Assembly (NCBI RefSeq): GCF_000258425.1
Contig: NC_017461.1
Location: 1,084,949 to 1,148,948, forward strand
From: Fervidicoccus fontis Kam940
Lineage (GTDB): Archaea; Thermoproteota; Thermoprotei_A; Sulfolobales; Fervidicoccaceae
Direction of reading: 5' to 3'
DNA: 64,000 bases
Shown: positions 44,219 through 52,972 of the stretch, one piece after another
Layout: each line of letters begins with the position of its first letter
Numbering within the stretch: the stretch's first letter is position 1
Position numbers and translations under genes: made by a program
Notes under the pieces: model-generated
What the model saw: the letters and a program-made list of their open reading frames with translations, nothing else
What the model was told of the DNA's origin: nothing
Database searches by the model: none

Positions 44219-45454
44219 TTGGGATTAGATGTAGAGCAAATTAGGGAGGACTTTCCAATTTTAAAGCAAGAAGTGAGGGGAAAACAGATAGTTTATTTTG
44301 ATAACGCGGCTACATCACAGAGACCTATTCAAGTTATAAATGCCATAAAAAAATATAACGAAGAATTAAACTCAAATGTTCATAGAGGGCATCATTATTT
44401 GAGTAAAAAATCAACTGAGCTCTATGAAGAAGCTCATGAGATAGTAGCAAAGCACATTAATGCAGATTCATGGCAAGAAATAATTTTCTCTTTAAATACT
44501 TCTTATGCTGTTAACCTAATGGCATATCCTTTAGTGATGAGAGGGTTAAAAGAAGGTAGAGATAAGATAGTGATCACTGAAATGGAGCATCATAGCAATA
44601 TGCTACCATGGAGAAATGCAGCAAAGATATTTGGGGCAAGAGTAGAATATGCGAGAGTTGACAAAGATGGTTACATTGACGTTAAAAGGTTAATTAATAA
44701 GCTAGATGAAAAGACATCTGTACTCGCTATAACTCATGCAAGCAACGTCACAGGGATAATAAATCCAATAGAAAATATTAGTAAAGAAGCGAAAAAGTAC
44801 GGAATAACCGTTTTCGCTGACGTTGCTCAAAGTATTCCTCATTTAAGTATTGACGTCAAAAAGCTTGGAGCGGATTTCATCGTGTTTAGCGGACACAAGA
44901 TGCTGGGCCCACTTGGAATTGGAGTATTATATGGAAAATTAGAGATGCTTAGAGAAATTGATCCATTTATAGTTGGGGGAGGGACTATAAAGGACGTGAC
45001 TTTGGAGAGCGTAATGTACGACGAGCCTCCATATAAATTTGAAGCTGGTACTCCAAACGTATCTGCGGCTGTAGGATTAATGGAGGCTGTCAAATATCTT
45101 GAAAAGGTCGGAAAAGATAACATTATTCAGCATGAAAGAATGTTGCTAATGAAGGCTAGAAAAGGCTTAAGCGAAGTTGAAAAAATTAAATTATATCCGA
45201 AAGATCTCAAGAGCGAGTCGACTGGAACTTTGGCTTTTAATATAGATGGTGCAAACCCACATATAGTAGGGAGTGTACTCAATGATTTTTATGCTATTGC
45301 AGTAAGAACAGGGCTTCACTGTGCTCACCCGTACCACTATGCAATAGGAGCGAATGAAGGAACTATTAGGGCGAGTTTTTATTTATATAACACTGAAAGT
45401 GAGATAGAGTATTTTATAAGGTCAATGAGTGAAATAGTAAAAAAATATTTTTAA
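44219..45454 (+). CDS. sufS: Cysteine desulfurase SufS-type
   Basis: PLP enzyme that frees sulfur from cysteine for Fe-S clusters. YFDNAATSQRPIQVINAI, EMEHHSNMLPWRNAAK, DVAQSIPHLSIDVK, SGHKMLGPLGIGVL (Lys ~227) and RTGLHCAHPYHYAIGANEGTIRASF (catalytic Cys ~366) are all present. 411 aa. TTG 44219 behind GGGGAAAA. No SufBCD neighbours; the SufT-like gene is 40 kb away. Confidence 0.94.
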   Translation: MGLDVEQIREDFPILKQEVRGKQIVYFDNAATSQRPIQVINAIKKYNEELNSNVHRGHHYLSKKSTELYEEAHEIVAKHINADSWQEIIFSLNTSYAVNLMAYPLVMRGLKEGRDKIVITEMEHHSNMLPWRNAAKIFGARVEYARVDKDGYIDVKRLINKLDEKTSVLAITHASNVTGIINPIENISKEAKKYGITVFADVAQSIPHLSIDVKKLGADFIVFSGHKMLGPLGIGVLYGKLEMLREIDPFIVGGGTIKDVTLESVMYDEPPYKFEAGTPNVSAAVGLMEAVKYLEKVGKDNIIQHERMLLMKARKGLSEVEKIKLYPKDLKSESTGTLAFNIDGANPHIVGSVLNDFYAIAVRTGLHCAHPYHYAIGANEGTIRASFYLYNTESEIEYFIRSMSEIVKKYF

Positions 45455-45497
45455 AATTAAATATTTCAAATATTATAGTAAAACATAGGTGCAGAAA

Positions 45498-46592
45498 ATG
45501 GACGTAGAAGAGAAGATTAAGCTAATAACAAGAAATACAGAGGAAGTTGTAACCGTAGAAGAGCTCAGAGATCTTTTAATAAGAGGGGAAAAGCTCGAAG
45601 GTTATCTTGGGTATGAGCCAAGCGGGTTATTTCATATAGGTTGGATGGTTTGGGCATATAAGGCTAAGGATCTAGTTGAAGCTGGAGTTAATTTAAGGCT
45701 ACTTGAAGCTACTTGGCATGCATGGGTTAATGATAAATTCAACGGAAACATGCAAGTGATAAAGGATGATGCGAAATATATAAGACATAGCTTGAAAGCG
45801 ATTGGTATTCCTGTAGAAAAAATAAAATTTATAGATGCAGAGGATCTAGTTAGTGATAAAGATTATTGGGCACTCCTATTGAAAGTTGCGAAGAATACTA
45901 CATTAGCTAGAGCTAAGAGAACTTTAACTATAATGGGAAGAAAAGAAGAGGAAGCCGAACTTGATTCAAGTAAAATAATATATCCTTTTATGCAGGCAAC
46001 AGATATCTACTATATGGGGCTAAACATCGCTCTGGGGGGCATTGATCAAAGAAAAGTCCATATGCTCGTAAGAGAGTTGGCGGAAAAGGTCGGGGCAAAG
46101 AAGATAGTAGCAATACACACTCCACTACTCACTGGTCTTCAAGGATCAGGAAGGGCAGGTGGAGGATCGAGCAAAGATGAAATAATGTCCGAAGTAAAAA
46201 TGAGCAAGTCAAAGCCAGAATCTACCATAATAATTCACGACAGTCCAGAAGATATAAGGGAAAAAATAATGAACGCGTACTGTCCGAAGCAAGTGGTAGA
46301 ATTTAATCCTATAATCGAGATCAACAAATATTTGCTATTTTCTCAGGATAACTTCTCACTTTATGTCGAACGGCCTAGCGAATATGGCGGTCCTATTGAA
46401 ATATATAGTTACGACGAATTAGAAAGAATGTACCTGAAAGGCGAAATACATCCTCTCGATTTAAAAAAAGCAACAGCAGATGCTTTAATAAAGAAACTAG
46501 AGCCAGCTAGAAAATATTTTGAAGATAATAAAGAAGCGAAAGAGCTCGCATTAAAAATTGCTTCTGAGCTAAAAATTGAGATAAATTTATAA
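45498..46592 (+). CDS. tyrS: Tyrosyl-tRNA synthetase
   Basis: Class Ic synthetase of archaeal/eukaryotic type. LGYEPSGLFHIGWMVWAYK is the HIGH region (~35-50), YPFMQATDIYYMGLNIALGGIDQRKVHML the amino-acid pocket with Tyr/Asp/Gln contacts, and KMSKSKPES (~233) the KMSKS loop. 364 residues, no C-terminal extension. ATG 45498 follows GGTG; GTG 45489 is inside the signal. Starts 43 nt past sufS. Confidence 0.93.
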   Translation: MDVEEKIKLITRNTEEVVTVEELRDLLIRGEKLEGYLGYEPSGLFHIGWMVWAYKAKDLVEAGVNLRLLEATWHAWVNDKFNGNMQVIKDDAKYIRHSLKAIGIPVEKIKFIDAEDLVSDKDYWALLLKVAKNTTLARAKRTLTIMGRKEEEAELDSSKIIYPFMQATDIYYMGLNIALGGIDQRKVHMLVRELAEKVGAKKIVAIHTPLLTGLQGSGRAGGGSSKDEIMSEVKMSKSKPESTIIIHDSPEDIREKIMNAYCPKQVVEFNPIIEINKYLLFSQDNFSLYVERPSEYGGPIEIYSYDELERMYLKGEIHPLDLKKATADALIKKLEPARKYFEDNKEAKELALKIASELKIEINL

Positions 46593-46709
46593 AAATTTAC
46601 TATCTATACTTTCATAATTTTTCAATTTTTCTATAATTCTTATCTAAGGGAAAAGTTTAATTTTTGTTGAATTGAAATTTAATTGAAAATGGCGTTTATC
46701 TCAATTAAT

Positions 46710-46807
46710 GGCGACCTATGCTAACCTCTTAGTTGATACGAGACAACAACTAGGAGAAGCTGTAAGTATAATAGATAAGTGTTTGTTAGGTTTTAGCATG
46801 GGTCGCC
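46710..46807 (+). ncRNA. Structured RNA candidate of 98 nt upstream of dnaG
   Basis: The ends pair over 18 bp: GGCGACCTATGCTAACCT at 46710-46727 with a matching arm at 46788-46807, interrupted only by a TT bulge. Inside, CTTAGTTG pairs with CAACTAGG (46728-46754 region) and ~33 nt are unpaired. Two pairs (T-G at position 8 and in the inner stem) are wobbles on the plus strand but A-C mismatches on the minus, so RNA from the plus strand is favoured. It ends 35 nt before dnaG. It is not a tRNA: there is no T loop. Confidence 0.5.
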
Positions 46808-46842
46808 GCTATTTACTATCAATGCATGGAGGATGATTATAT

Positions 46843-48075
46843 ATGAAATATCTGATAAAAGCAAAAATCGAAATTGATGGTGTAGTTGATAAAAACGATG
46901 TAATAGGGGCTCTCTTCGGGCAAACCGAGGGTCTTTTATCGCCAGACCTCGATCTAAGGGAGCTTCAGGATAAAGGAAGGATTGGAAGAATAGCTGTAGA
47001 TTTAAAACCTCAGAATGGAAAGATAAAAGGAGAAATAAAGATTCCCTCAAATCTGGATAAGGCTGAGACAGCTCTTATTGCAGCTCTTATCGAAACAGTT
47101 GATAAGGTAGGACCATATAACGCTAAAGTACAGGTAACTAGAATAGTTGACCTTAGAATTGAAAAATTGAAGAAGGCCGTTGAGAGGGCAAAAGAACTAC
47201 TGAAAACTTGGCAGAGTGCTGAAGCACCAGACGTAAAAGATCTTTTGAAAGAGATACAATCTTCTCTGAAGCCTGCCGAAATAATCGAATATGGTCCTGA
47301 AAAGCTTCCAGCAGGAAGTGAAATAGAAAAAAGCGATACTCTCATTATTGTTGAAGGAAGGGCTGATGTCTTAAATCTGCTTAGATATGGATACAATAAT
47401 GCAATAGCTTTAGAAGGAGCAAAAGGAACAATACCTGAAAGCGTTAAGCAATTAGCAAGCAAAAAGCAGAAGGTAATAGCTTTTACCGACGGAGATCACG
47501 CAGGAGAGCTGATATTGAGGACTTTATTAAATAACGTGAAGATAGATTTAGTTGCAAAAACTCCTCAAGGGAAAGAAGTTGAAGACCTTACAGGAAAAGA
47601 AATAGAAATGGCCCTCCAAAACGCGGTACCTCCACAGCAGTTCCTTTCTGAGCTAGAGAAGAGGGAAGAAAAGGAAGAAGTGACACAGAAGGAGCTGGAG
47701 AAGAAAGAAGAAAAGTTAGCGCCTCAAATAACAGTTACAGAAGAGCAACAAAAACCTTCAATGCCTCTATCTATTGAAATACCTGAAAATGTAATGAAAG
47801 ATATGAATGAACTCAAGGGAACGCTCGAGGCCATCCTTTATGATGATAACTGGAATGTAGTTGCAAGAGTGCCTGTAAGGGATCTCTATGATACTTTATC
47901 TAAGCTTGAAGCTAATAAGGTTAAAACTGTTGTATTTGACGGGATCATAACTCAGAGACTTATTGATATAGCATCTCAGAAGAATGTAAGCTATTTAATT
48001 GGTGCAAGGATAGGAAACGTCTTGAAGAGAGATGAAAAAGTAGTATTACTTTCAATGTATGATTTATTGAGCTAG
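46843..48075 (+). CDS. dnaG: DnaG-type primase (archaeal exosome-associated)
   Basis: 410 residues. N-terminal region KYLIKAKIEIDGVVDKNDVI...GLLSPDLDLRELQ typical of archaeal DnaG, TOPRIM domain with LIIVEGRADVLNLL (~167), FTDGDHAGELIL (~214), then a Glu/Lys-rich linker (~285-320) and a conserved C-terminal domain (LEAILYDDNWNVVARVPV). It is known as an exosome subunit and possible primase. ATG 46843 lies ~7 nt after GGAGG. The upstream hairpin RNA may be its leader. Confidence 0.95.
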   Translation: MKYLIKAKIEIDGVVDKNDVIGALFGQTEGLLSPDLDLRELQDKGRIGRIAVDLKPQNGKIKGEIKIPSNLDKAETALIAALIETVDKVGPYNAKVQVTRIVDLRIEKLKKAVERAKELLKTWQSAEAPDVKDLLKEIQSSLKPAEIIEYGPEKLPAGSEIEKSDTLIIVEGRADVLNLLRYGYNNAIALEGAKGTIPESVKQLASKKQKVIAFTDGDHAGELILRTLLNNVKIDLVAKTPQGKEVEDLTGKEIEMALQNAVPPQQFLSELEKREEKEEVTQKELEKKEEKLAPQITVTEEQQKPSMPLSIEIPENVMKDMNELKGTLEAILYDDNWNVVARVPVRDLYDTLSKLEANKVKTVVFDGIITQRLIDIASQKNVSYLIGARIGNVLKRDEKVVLLSMYDLLS

Positions 48076-48125
48076 CCCCAAAACAAAGGATTTTTTTAAT
48101 ATAAATCATATAGGTGTTTTACCTA

Positions 48126-48854
48126 ATGATCGATAAATATTCCAGCGAAGATGCCATTATCCTAAGACCTGGAACAAAAATCTTTCTTAAAAGAATTCTT
48201 TCCTACAACCTGGATATGAGTAAAATTCTAGAAGAGCCTAAATTCTCTTTTTTAAAAAGCGATGAAAAAAAAGGAAGGTATGTTGCCATTGAAGGGATAG
48301 ATGGATCAGGGAAAACTACAATAGCCGAAAAAGTTTGCAACCTTCTGATGCAAGGAGGAAAAAGATGTATTTTGGTTAGAGAGCCATGGACACTGGAAAT
48401 AAAAAAGCTATTAGAAAACAATCCAAAAATTGATCCTGTTGTAGAAGCCTTTCTTTTTGCGACAGATAGGATGATTCTAAACTATAATGTAATAAGTAAC
48501 GCTTTAAAAGAAGATACATATGTAATATCTGACAGGTGCTACTTATCTAGTCTAGTTTATCAGTATATCAGAGGTGCAGAGGAAAGCATAATTTTTGCTT
48601 TAAATTCGCTTATAATTAAACCGGATGCGATCTTTCTGCTTGATGTTTCGGTTGAGACTGGCTTGAAAAGATTAATGGAAAAGAAGAAAAGGGAGCTGAC
48701 GCACTTAGAAGGTTTTGAATTTTTGAAAAAAGTAAAAGAAAGGTATTTGGAGATTTCGAATACTTTAAAGGATCAGAAAATATTTAAAATAGATGGAGAA
48801 GCAAAGCCAGAAGAAATTTCAGAAGCAATTTTCAATAAAATTATAGCGCTTTAA
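48126..48854 (+). CDS. tmk: Thymidylate kinase with N-terminal extension
   Basis: dTMP kinase. P-loop IEGIDGSGKTTIAEKV (~56), LVREPWTLEIKKLLE (the DRX/REP motif), AFLFATDRMIL, VISDRCYLSSLVYQY and LLDVSVETGLKRL. About 46 residues precede the P-loop (YSSEDAIILRPGTKIFLKRI), longer than in bacterial Tmk; their role is unknown. ATG 48126 follows GGTG at ~8 nt. The stop is 13 nt before hairpin element C. Confidence 0.88.
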   Translation: MIDKYSSEDAIILRPGTKIFLKRILSYNLDMSKILEEPKFSFLKSDEKKGRYVAIEGIDGSGKTTIAEKVCNLLMQGGKRCILVREPWTLEIKKLLENNPKIDPVVEAFLFATDRMILNYNVISNALKEDTYVISDRCYLSSLVYQYIRGAEESIIFALNSLIIKPDAIFLLDVSVETGLKRLMEKKKRELTHLEGFEFLKKVKERYLEISNTLKDQKIFKIDGEAKPEEISEAIFNKIIAL

Positions 48855-48866
48855 AAATAAATTTAA

Positions 48867-48905
48867 CAACTGAAAGCCTCGCCCTTTAGGGCGGAAAGGA
48901 GTCAG
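48867..48905 (+). repeat. Solitary hairpin element, copy C
   Basis: CAACTGAAAGCCT, stem CGCCC/GGGCG with loop TTTA, GAAAGGAG and TCAGTTG. Here the ends extend to a 7-bp inverted pair (CAACTGA/TCAGTTG). It sits between convergent genes, 13 nt past tmk, and its TCA (48902-48904) is the stop codon of the minus-strand gene. Confidence 0.7.
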
Positions 48906-49600
48906 TTGATATGTAAAATCCCCCCTTTAAATTCGAGTTTTTTCCTTTTTATTAGTTCATAAAGCAATTTTTTAGCTTCATTTTTTGATATTTTCAGTCT
49001 TCCCATTAAAACATTAGTTGCATCTTCTAAAGTAATTTCCCCAAATTCTAGCATGCTGTCTAGCAAGACTTTATAAGCCTTCTCGAGAAAGTAGCTTTCT
49101 CCTTCATCAGCCTCAAGTAACTTTCCATTTTTATATTTCAAGTACTTTTTTAATCCCCCGTATTTTATATAAAAGCCAGAATAATCTTTTTCTAGCCTTA
49201 AAATATTCATACCAAAAATCCTGTTAATCCCTTTACTCACATGTGTGAATAGAAGCCTTACATTTCTTTTTAGCCTTAAAAAATCATTAATATAATCATC
49301 AAGGTTTTCTCCTATTGAAAAGATTATTATAGGAACATTTGTATTGTTCTTCTTCATTTGCAACTCTTCGATGCTATGAGGAGGAATTATATTTATGGAA
49401 GCTTGATTGCAATTTGCTTGAATGTATTTTTCAATAATATTTCTGTTTATTGGGGAGATCTCTACAGCAAAAACTTCAACTCCCTCACTTTTGTAAATGT
49501 TACATACGGACTGTGCTAGCAATAAGCTAGACTCCAGTGAGTAATGTGATATGACTACCAACCTGAGCTTGGTTCCTATTTTTTCTAAAATGCTTTTCAA
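48902..49600 (-). CDS. Hypothetical protein with C-terminal winged helix
   Basis: 232 residues, not recognised. The N-terminal ~140 residues have alternating strands and helices (LRLVVISHYSLESSLLLAQ; VEVFAVEISPINRNIIEKYI; VPIIIFSIGENL). The C-terminal ~60 look like a winged helix (EFGEITLEDATNVLMGRLKISKNEAKKLLYELIKRKKLEF). TTG 49600 is 4 nt after GTGGAG but lies 74 nt inside the upstream gene; a TTG at 49561 is an alternative. The stop is inside hairpin element C. Confidence 0.62.
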   Translation of the reverse strand: MKSILEKIGTKLRLVVISHYSLESSLLLAQSVCNIYKSEGVEVFAVEISPINRNIIEKYIQANCNQASINIIPPHSIEELQMKKNNTNVPIIIFSIGENLDDYINDFLRLKRNVRLLFTHVSKGINRIFGMNILRLEKDYSGFYIKYGGLKKYLKYKNGKLLEADEGESYFLEKAYKVLLDSMLEFGEITLEDATNVLMGRLKISKNEAKKLLYELIKRKKLEFKGGILHIN

Positions 49601-50993
49601 ATTTCTCCACTAACTTACTAAATAGTGCCGCGAGCTCTTTTAATTTTTCATAATAAAATCCTGAAATGTTATAGTACCCGATAAACAGCAAAATAGACAA
49701 GGGAAAAAGCTCATAATATATTGGAGAAATTTGTGTGAAGTAAAAACTATAAAGAGTTTTGTTTCCTGCAAAATATGTAATATAGTAGAAAAAGAAAAAG
49801 AAAAAAGAAAGCAATGAAAGCCCTGCGAATTTTTCCAGATTTTTGTTCTCTGAAATTTTAAAGAAATATACTGGAAAAGTCAGAAGAGATGCAAAAAAGA
49901 CAGGTATATATATGAACGGAAGTCCTTTAGCTGGGATGTCTGGATTGTAAGATAAGTAAAAAGAGTGCAAACCAAAGACCCAATCGATGGGAGTGCTTGC
50001 AGGAGGTCCTGGAGGTCTGCTTTGTGTGTTCCATATTATTGCTGAAACGAATTGAGATATAACCCATACAGGTCCAAAATGAATAATGTATGGTAGGAAA
50101 ACTATGATTGCAACTATAAGCTGGGCTAGTGCAACCTTGAAAAATGCACCTATTATATCATTTTCTTTTTTATAAAGAAATAATATTAAAAATGGAATCA
50201 GAAACAGACCACTGTATTTTATCGTAGATGCAAGAGAAAAGAACAATAGGGAAAAATTCTTCTTATCATAGATATAAAAGAGAGATCCAAGTGCCGTAAA
50301 AAAGGCTAGGTGAATATCTAGCATTGCTACAGAAGCCATGTTAGTTGTTAATGGATCAAAGAAAGCGGCAGTTGAAGCTAGTATCATTCCAAAAATACCA
50401 GCCAATCTCCATCCTGCTAAAGCAGCTATTATAACTATAGCTGCACCCTCTATAATACCGGGCAATCTCCAACATATAGGTTTATCACCTAAAAGGTATA
50501 TTGCTAAAGCAATTATGTATTTACCTAGCGGCGGATGCTCAGGATTTATATATGTATTAACGTTTGAGGTATCTGGAAGCGGAAAGCCGGGAATTATGTC
50601 AGTTAAGTCTTTGCATTGGCCTAATGATTTTACTAAGTTATTTGGCACTGCGACAGCTATTGCTGTATTTTTAATATAGTCACCTTTGAGGATTTCTCCG
50701 CCGTTTTGCAAAACAAAATTTTCGCATGTAAGCATTCCTTGGTACGAAGAAAAGAAGAGATTTAGACCTGTTAAATTATTTACCTCGTAGGTTGCATTCA
50801 AATGAAAAATATCTTTCAAAATCAAAACCGAGCTTGGAACGTACCAAATTTCATCGCTAACATACCAATTTTGGCTTTTTGCGATGTTGTATTCATTTTC
50901 AAATTTGTATCCAGAAAGGACTAAACAAATAATAATACCTATAATGAAAAGCTTTAAACCTCTTGCGTCCGTAATTTTTTTGATTATATTCAT
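49527..50993 (-). CDS. PMT-family membrane glycosyltransferase
   Basis: About 488 residues with around 11 membrane helices. The large first loop carries NTYINPEHPPLGKYIIALA, the acidic/HPPL region of PMT_2/ArnT-like GT-C enzymes, and MLDIHLAFFTALG is in the following helix. Likely moves a sugar from a lipid carrier to a protein or lipid outside the cell. ATG 50993 is preceded by GGTG; the frame is open to 51047. Overlaps the next gene by 74 nt. Confidence 0.78.
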   Translation of the reverse strand: MNIIKKITDARGLKLFIIGIIICLVLSGYKFENEYNIAKSQNWYVSDEIWYVPSSVLILKDIFHLNATYEVNNLTGLNLFFSSYQGMLTCENFVLQNGGEILKGDYIKNTAIAVAVPNNLVKSLGQCKDLTDIIPGFPLPDTSNVNTYINPEHPPLGKYIIALAIYLLGDKPICWRLPGIIEGAAIVIIAALAGWRLAGIFGMILASTAAFFDPLTTNMASVAMLDIHLAFFTALGSLFYIYDKKNFSLLFFSLASTIKYSGLFLIPFLILFLYKKENDIIGAFFKVALAQLIVAIIVFLPYIIHFGPVWVISQFVSAIIWNTQSRPPGPPASTPIDWVFGLHSFYLSYNPDIPAKGLPFIYIPVFFASLLTFPVYFFKISENKNLEKFAGLSLLSFFFFFFYYITYFAGNKTLYSFYFTQISPIYYELFPLSILLFIGYYNISGFYYEKLKELAALFSKLVEKFEKHFRKNRNQAQVGSHITLLTGV

Positions 50994-51274
50994 TGAAATT
51001 AACACCGTATTACCGATACGAATTCGAAAATGTAGCTTGCTTACCACATATCATAGCTTTTACTATTATGATAATATTTCATATCTAGAAATAATTATTT
51101 ATTATTTAAAATCTATTCTAAAAATAAGTAAGGAGCCTTTCGTTAACAAAAGCTTTTAGGATAAAAGATTGTTTATCTTTCAATATAATTAAAAAGTTTT
51201 TATAAAACATCATCAATTTTAGTAATAAATAATGGAAAATATTCATAAATATAATTGATCGTGGTGAAGTTTTT

Positions 51275-51760
51275 ATGGCAAAAAAAGAGAAAAATACCAT
51301 ATATCAATTAGATGAAATAGATTTAAAAATACTGACGCATTTATCCAATAGTTCAAAGACAAGTTTAAACCAGCTATCAAACATTTTAGGAATCCCGGTT
51401 TCTACGGTTTTTGCTAGAATAAAAAAGCTCGAAGAAAAGGGGATTATTGATAAGTATACCTTAAGCGTTGATCCGAAAAAGCTCGGATTTAACGTGACTG
51501 CAATAATCAATTTCAGTGTAGAGGGCTCTCATATAGAAGAATTTGAGAAGCAGATATCAAATCATCCCAACGTTTTGTTTTTGTATGATATAACTGGAGA
51601 TTTTGATGTCATTGCAGTAACAAGATTCAGAAACATAGAAGAACTCGATTACTTTATAAAAAACGTACTAAAAAATCCATATGTAAAAAGGACAATAACA
51701 AATATAGCATTAAGGGTTGTAAAAGAATCATATCCTCATGTTCCTTTGTTGATAGAGTAA
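51275..51760 (+). CDS. Lrp/AsnC family transcriptional regulator
   Basis: 161 residues. HTH at ~12-50 (DEIDLKILTHLSNSSKTSLNQ, ILGIPVSTVFARIKKLEEKGII) and RAM ligand-binding domain at ~65-150 (VTAIINFSVEG, VLFLYDITGDFDVIAVTRF). Effector and targets unknown. ATG 51275 follows GGTGAAG. A small membrane ORF starts 23 nt after its stop. Confidence 0.93.
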   Translation: MAKKEKNTIYQLDEIDLKILTHLSNSSKTSLNQLSNILGIPVSTVFARIKKLEEKGIIDKYTLSVDPKKLGFNVTAIINFSVEGSHIEEFEKQISNHPNVLFLYDITGDFDVIAVTRFRNIEELDYFIKNVLKNPYVKRTITNIALRVVKESYPHVPLLIE

Positions 51761-51783
51761 AAAAATTTTAGAGTGAATTTGAT

Positions 51784-51945
51784 TTGCATGCAAAGATAAG
51801 GACTTTAAAAAAGGTTGCAATATCGCTGGTTTTAGCATGTATTTTTCTTTCAATCTTTTCTTATATCTTGACTAGAAATACTATACATTTGATAGAACTA
51901 TCCATATTTATCTTTCTGCTTGTAATTGACTGGATCCTTATATAA
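51784..51945 (+). CDS. Small membrane protein of 53 residues
   Basis: TTG 51784 opens a frame with a short basic start (HAKIRTLKKV) and two hydrophobic helices (AISLVLACIFLSIFSYIL; LSIFIFLLVIDWILI). GAGTGAAT lies ~8 nt upstream. No family recognised. Adjacent to the Lrp gene and close to the converging 5S rRNA gene. Real translation is likely but unproven because of its size. Confidence 0.5.
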   Translation: MHAKIRTLKKVAISLVLACIFLSIFSYILTRNTIHLIELSIFIFLLVIDWILI

Positions 51946-51974
51946 ATTCTTAAAGAATTAGTTTATCTAATAGG

Positions 51975-52100
51975 AGCCTGGCACCGGCTTGAGGCCCCTG
52001 CGAGCCCTCTCGGCGCTCACGGGGAACCTCAACGCAACCGGCTTAACTTCCGGGATCTGACGAGTCCGGGTGTTGCCCGGTTGCTATGGCCGGTCCAGGC
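51975..52100 (-). rRNA. 5S ribosomal RNA
   Basis: The minus strand reads GCCTGGACCGGCC at the 5' end and GCCGGTGCCAGGC at the 3' end, which pair as helix I. Between are the archaeal 5S hallmarks CAACACCCGGACTCGT, GATCCCGGAAGTTAAGCCG, and the GTGAGCGCCGAGAGGGCTCGC arm. About 126 nt. No 16S or 23S nearby, as in many crenarchaea where 5S is separate. Ends are approximate to 1-2 nt. Confidence 0.95.
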
Positions 52101-52119
52101 AATAAATTATTAATTTTCA

Positions 52120-52137
52120 ATAGGTTTTTAAATTTAA
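52120..52137 (-). promoter_or_regulatory. 5S rRNA TATA/BRE
   Basis: Minus-strand TTTAAAAACC with AT-rich flanks, centred ~28 nt before the predicted 5S 5' end, the spacing expected for an archaeal TATA box. Confidence 0.5.
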
Positions 52138-52177
52138 TGGTTATCTTTAAGCATCAAAATTTAAAAAGGTGATATAC

Positions 52178-52972
52178 GTGGATAATTTAAAAAGAGGTGT
52201 TGAGCTTATAAATAAGCTTGCAAATATTGATTCAATTGCTACTGATGTTGATGGAACTATTACCGCTAATAGAGACGGATATTTCATACCAAGTGAAGTT
52301 ATAGAATGCATTAGAGAGATAAGAAAGTATAACATAATGCTCATATTTGTTTCAGCTAATGCTTTTCCAGTTTTGTATGGGTTGGCGAGATATATTGGTG
52401 CAAAAGCAATCGTTTCAGAAAATGGTTGCATTATTGCTTCATTAAATGAACATGGAAGAGAGATGAATATCTACGAAATTTGTGGGCGAGGATACAGAGA
52501 ATTAGTTTCAAAAATTGTATCTGAAATGGGAGATTTCTTAAAAGAAAGCTGGCAGAATGATTATAGAAAATACGATTTTGCTCTTATTCAAAAAGATAAT
52601 AGAGTATCTCATATAGAATTGATACAAAAAATTAAAAAAATCGTTATAAAAAACGGATATGACAGCAAGGTAAATGTTAATTATAGCGGTTACGCTTTTC
52701 ATATTACTCCAAAAGAAGGTGGCAAGTCAGTTGGTCTAAAAAAGATTTCAGAAATTTTGGGAATTGAACTAAAAAATACTTTAGGAATTGGTGATAGTTA
52801 TATGGATTTAGAATTCATTCAGCTAACTGGGGTAAAAGTTGCTGTTAGAAATGCAGACGAAGACCTTAAAAGGAACGTTGATATAATAACCGACGAAGAA
52901 AGCGGATATGGTTTCGCTCAGATATGCGAGACCATAATAGATGCAAAAAAATTAAAGCTTCAATCTCTTTAG
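52178..52972 (+). CDS. HAD-family phosphatase (archaeal phosphoglycolate phosphatase type)
   Basis: 264 residues. IATDVDGTIT gives the D-x-D-x-T nucleophile, LIFVSANAFPVLYGL motif II, a Cof/PGP-like cap, K in PKEGGKSVGLKK and GIGDSYMDLEF motif IV. This is the archaeal PGP/SPP group. GTG 52178 is 4-6 nt after GGTGAT. The 3' end overlaps the DHH gene by 21 nt (convergent). Confidence 0.88.
   Translation: MDNLKRGVELINKLANIDSIATDVDGTITANRDGYFIPSEVIECIREIRKYNIMLIFVSANAFPVLYGLARYIGAKAIVSENGCIIASLNEHGREMNIYEICGRGYRELVSKIVSEMGDFLKESWQNDYRKYDFALIQKDNRVSHIELIQKIKKIVIKNGYDSKVNVNYSGYAFHITPKEGGKSVGLKKISEILGIELKNTLGIGDSYMDLEFIQLTGVKVAVRNADEDLKRNVDIITDEESGYGFAQICETIIDAKKLKLQSL

Noticed and set aside
46710-46807. 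A tRNA with 7-bp GGCGACC/GGTCGCC acceptor
   Set aside because: There is no T arm (TTCAA loop), and the helix continues past 7 bp to 18 bp, so a cloverleaf cannot form.
46710-46807. A MITE with 18-bp terminal inverted repeats
   Set aside because: No target-site duplication is visible and no second copy is in the window; kept only as an alternative to an RNA.
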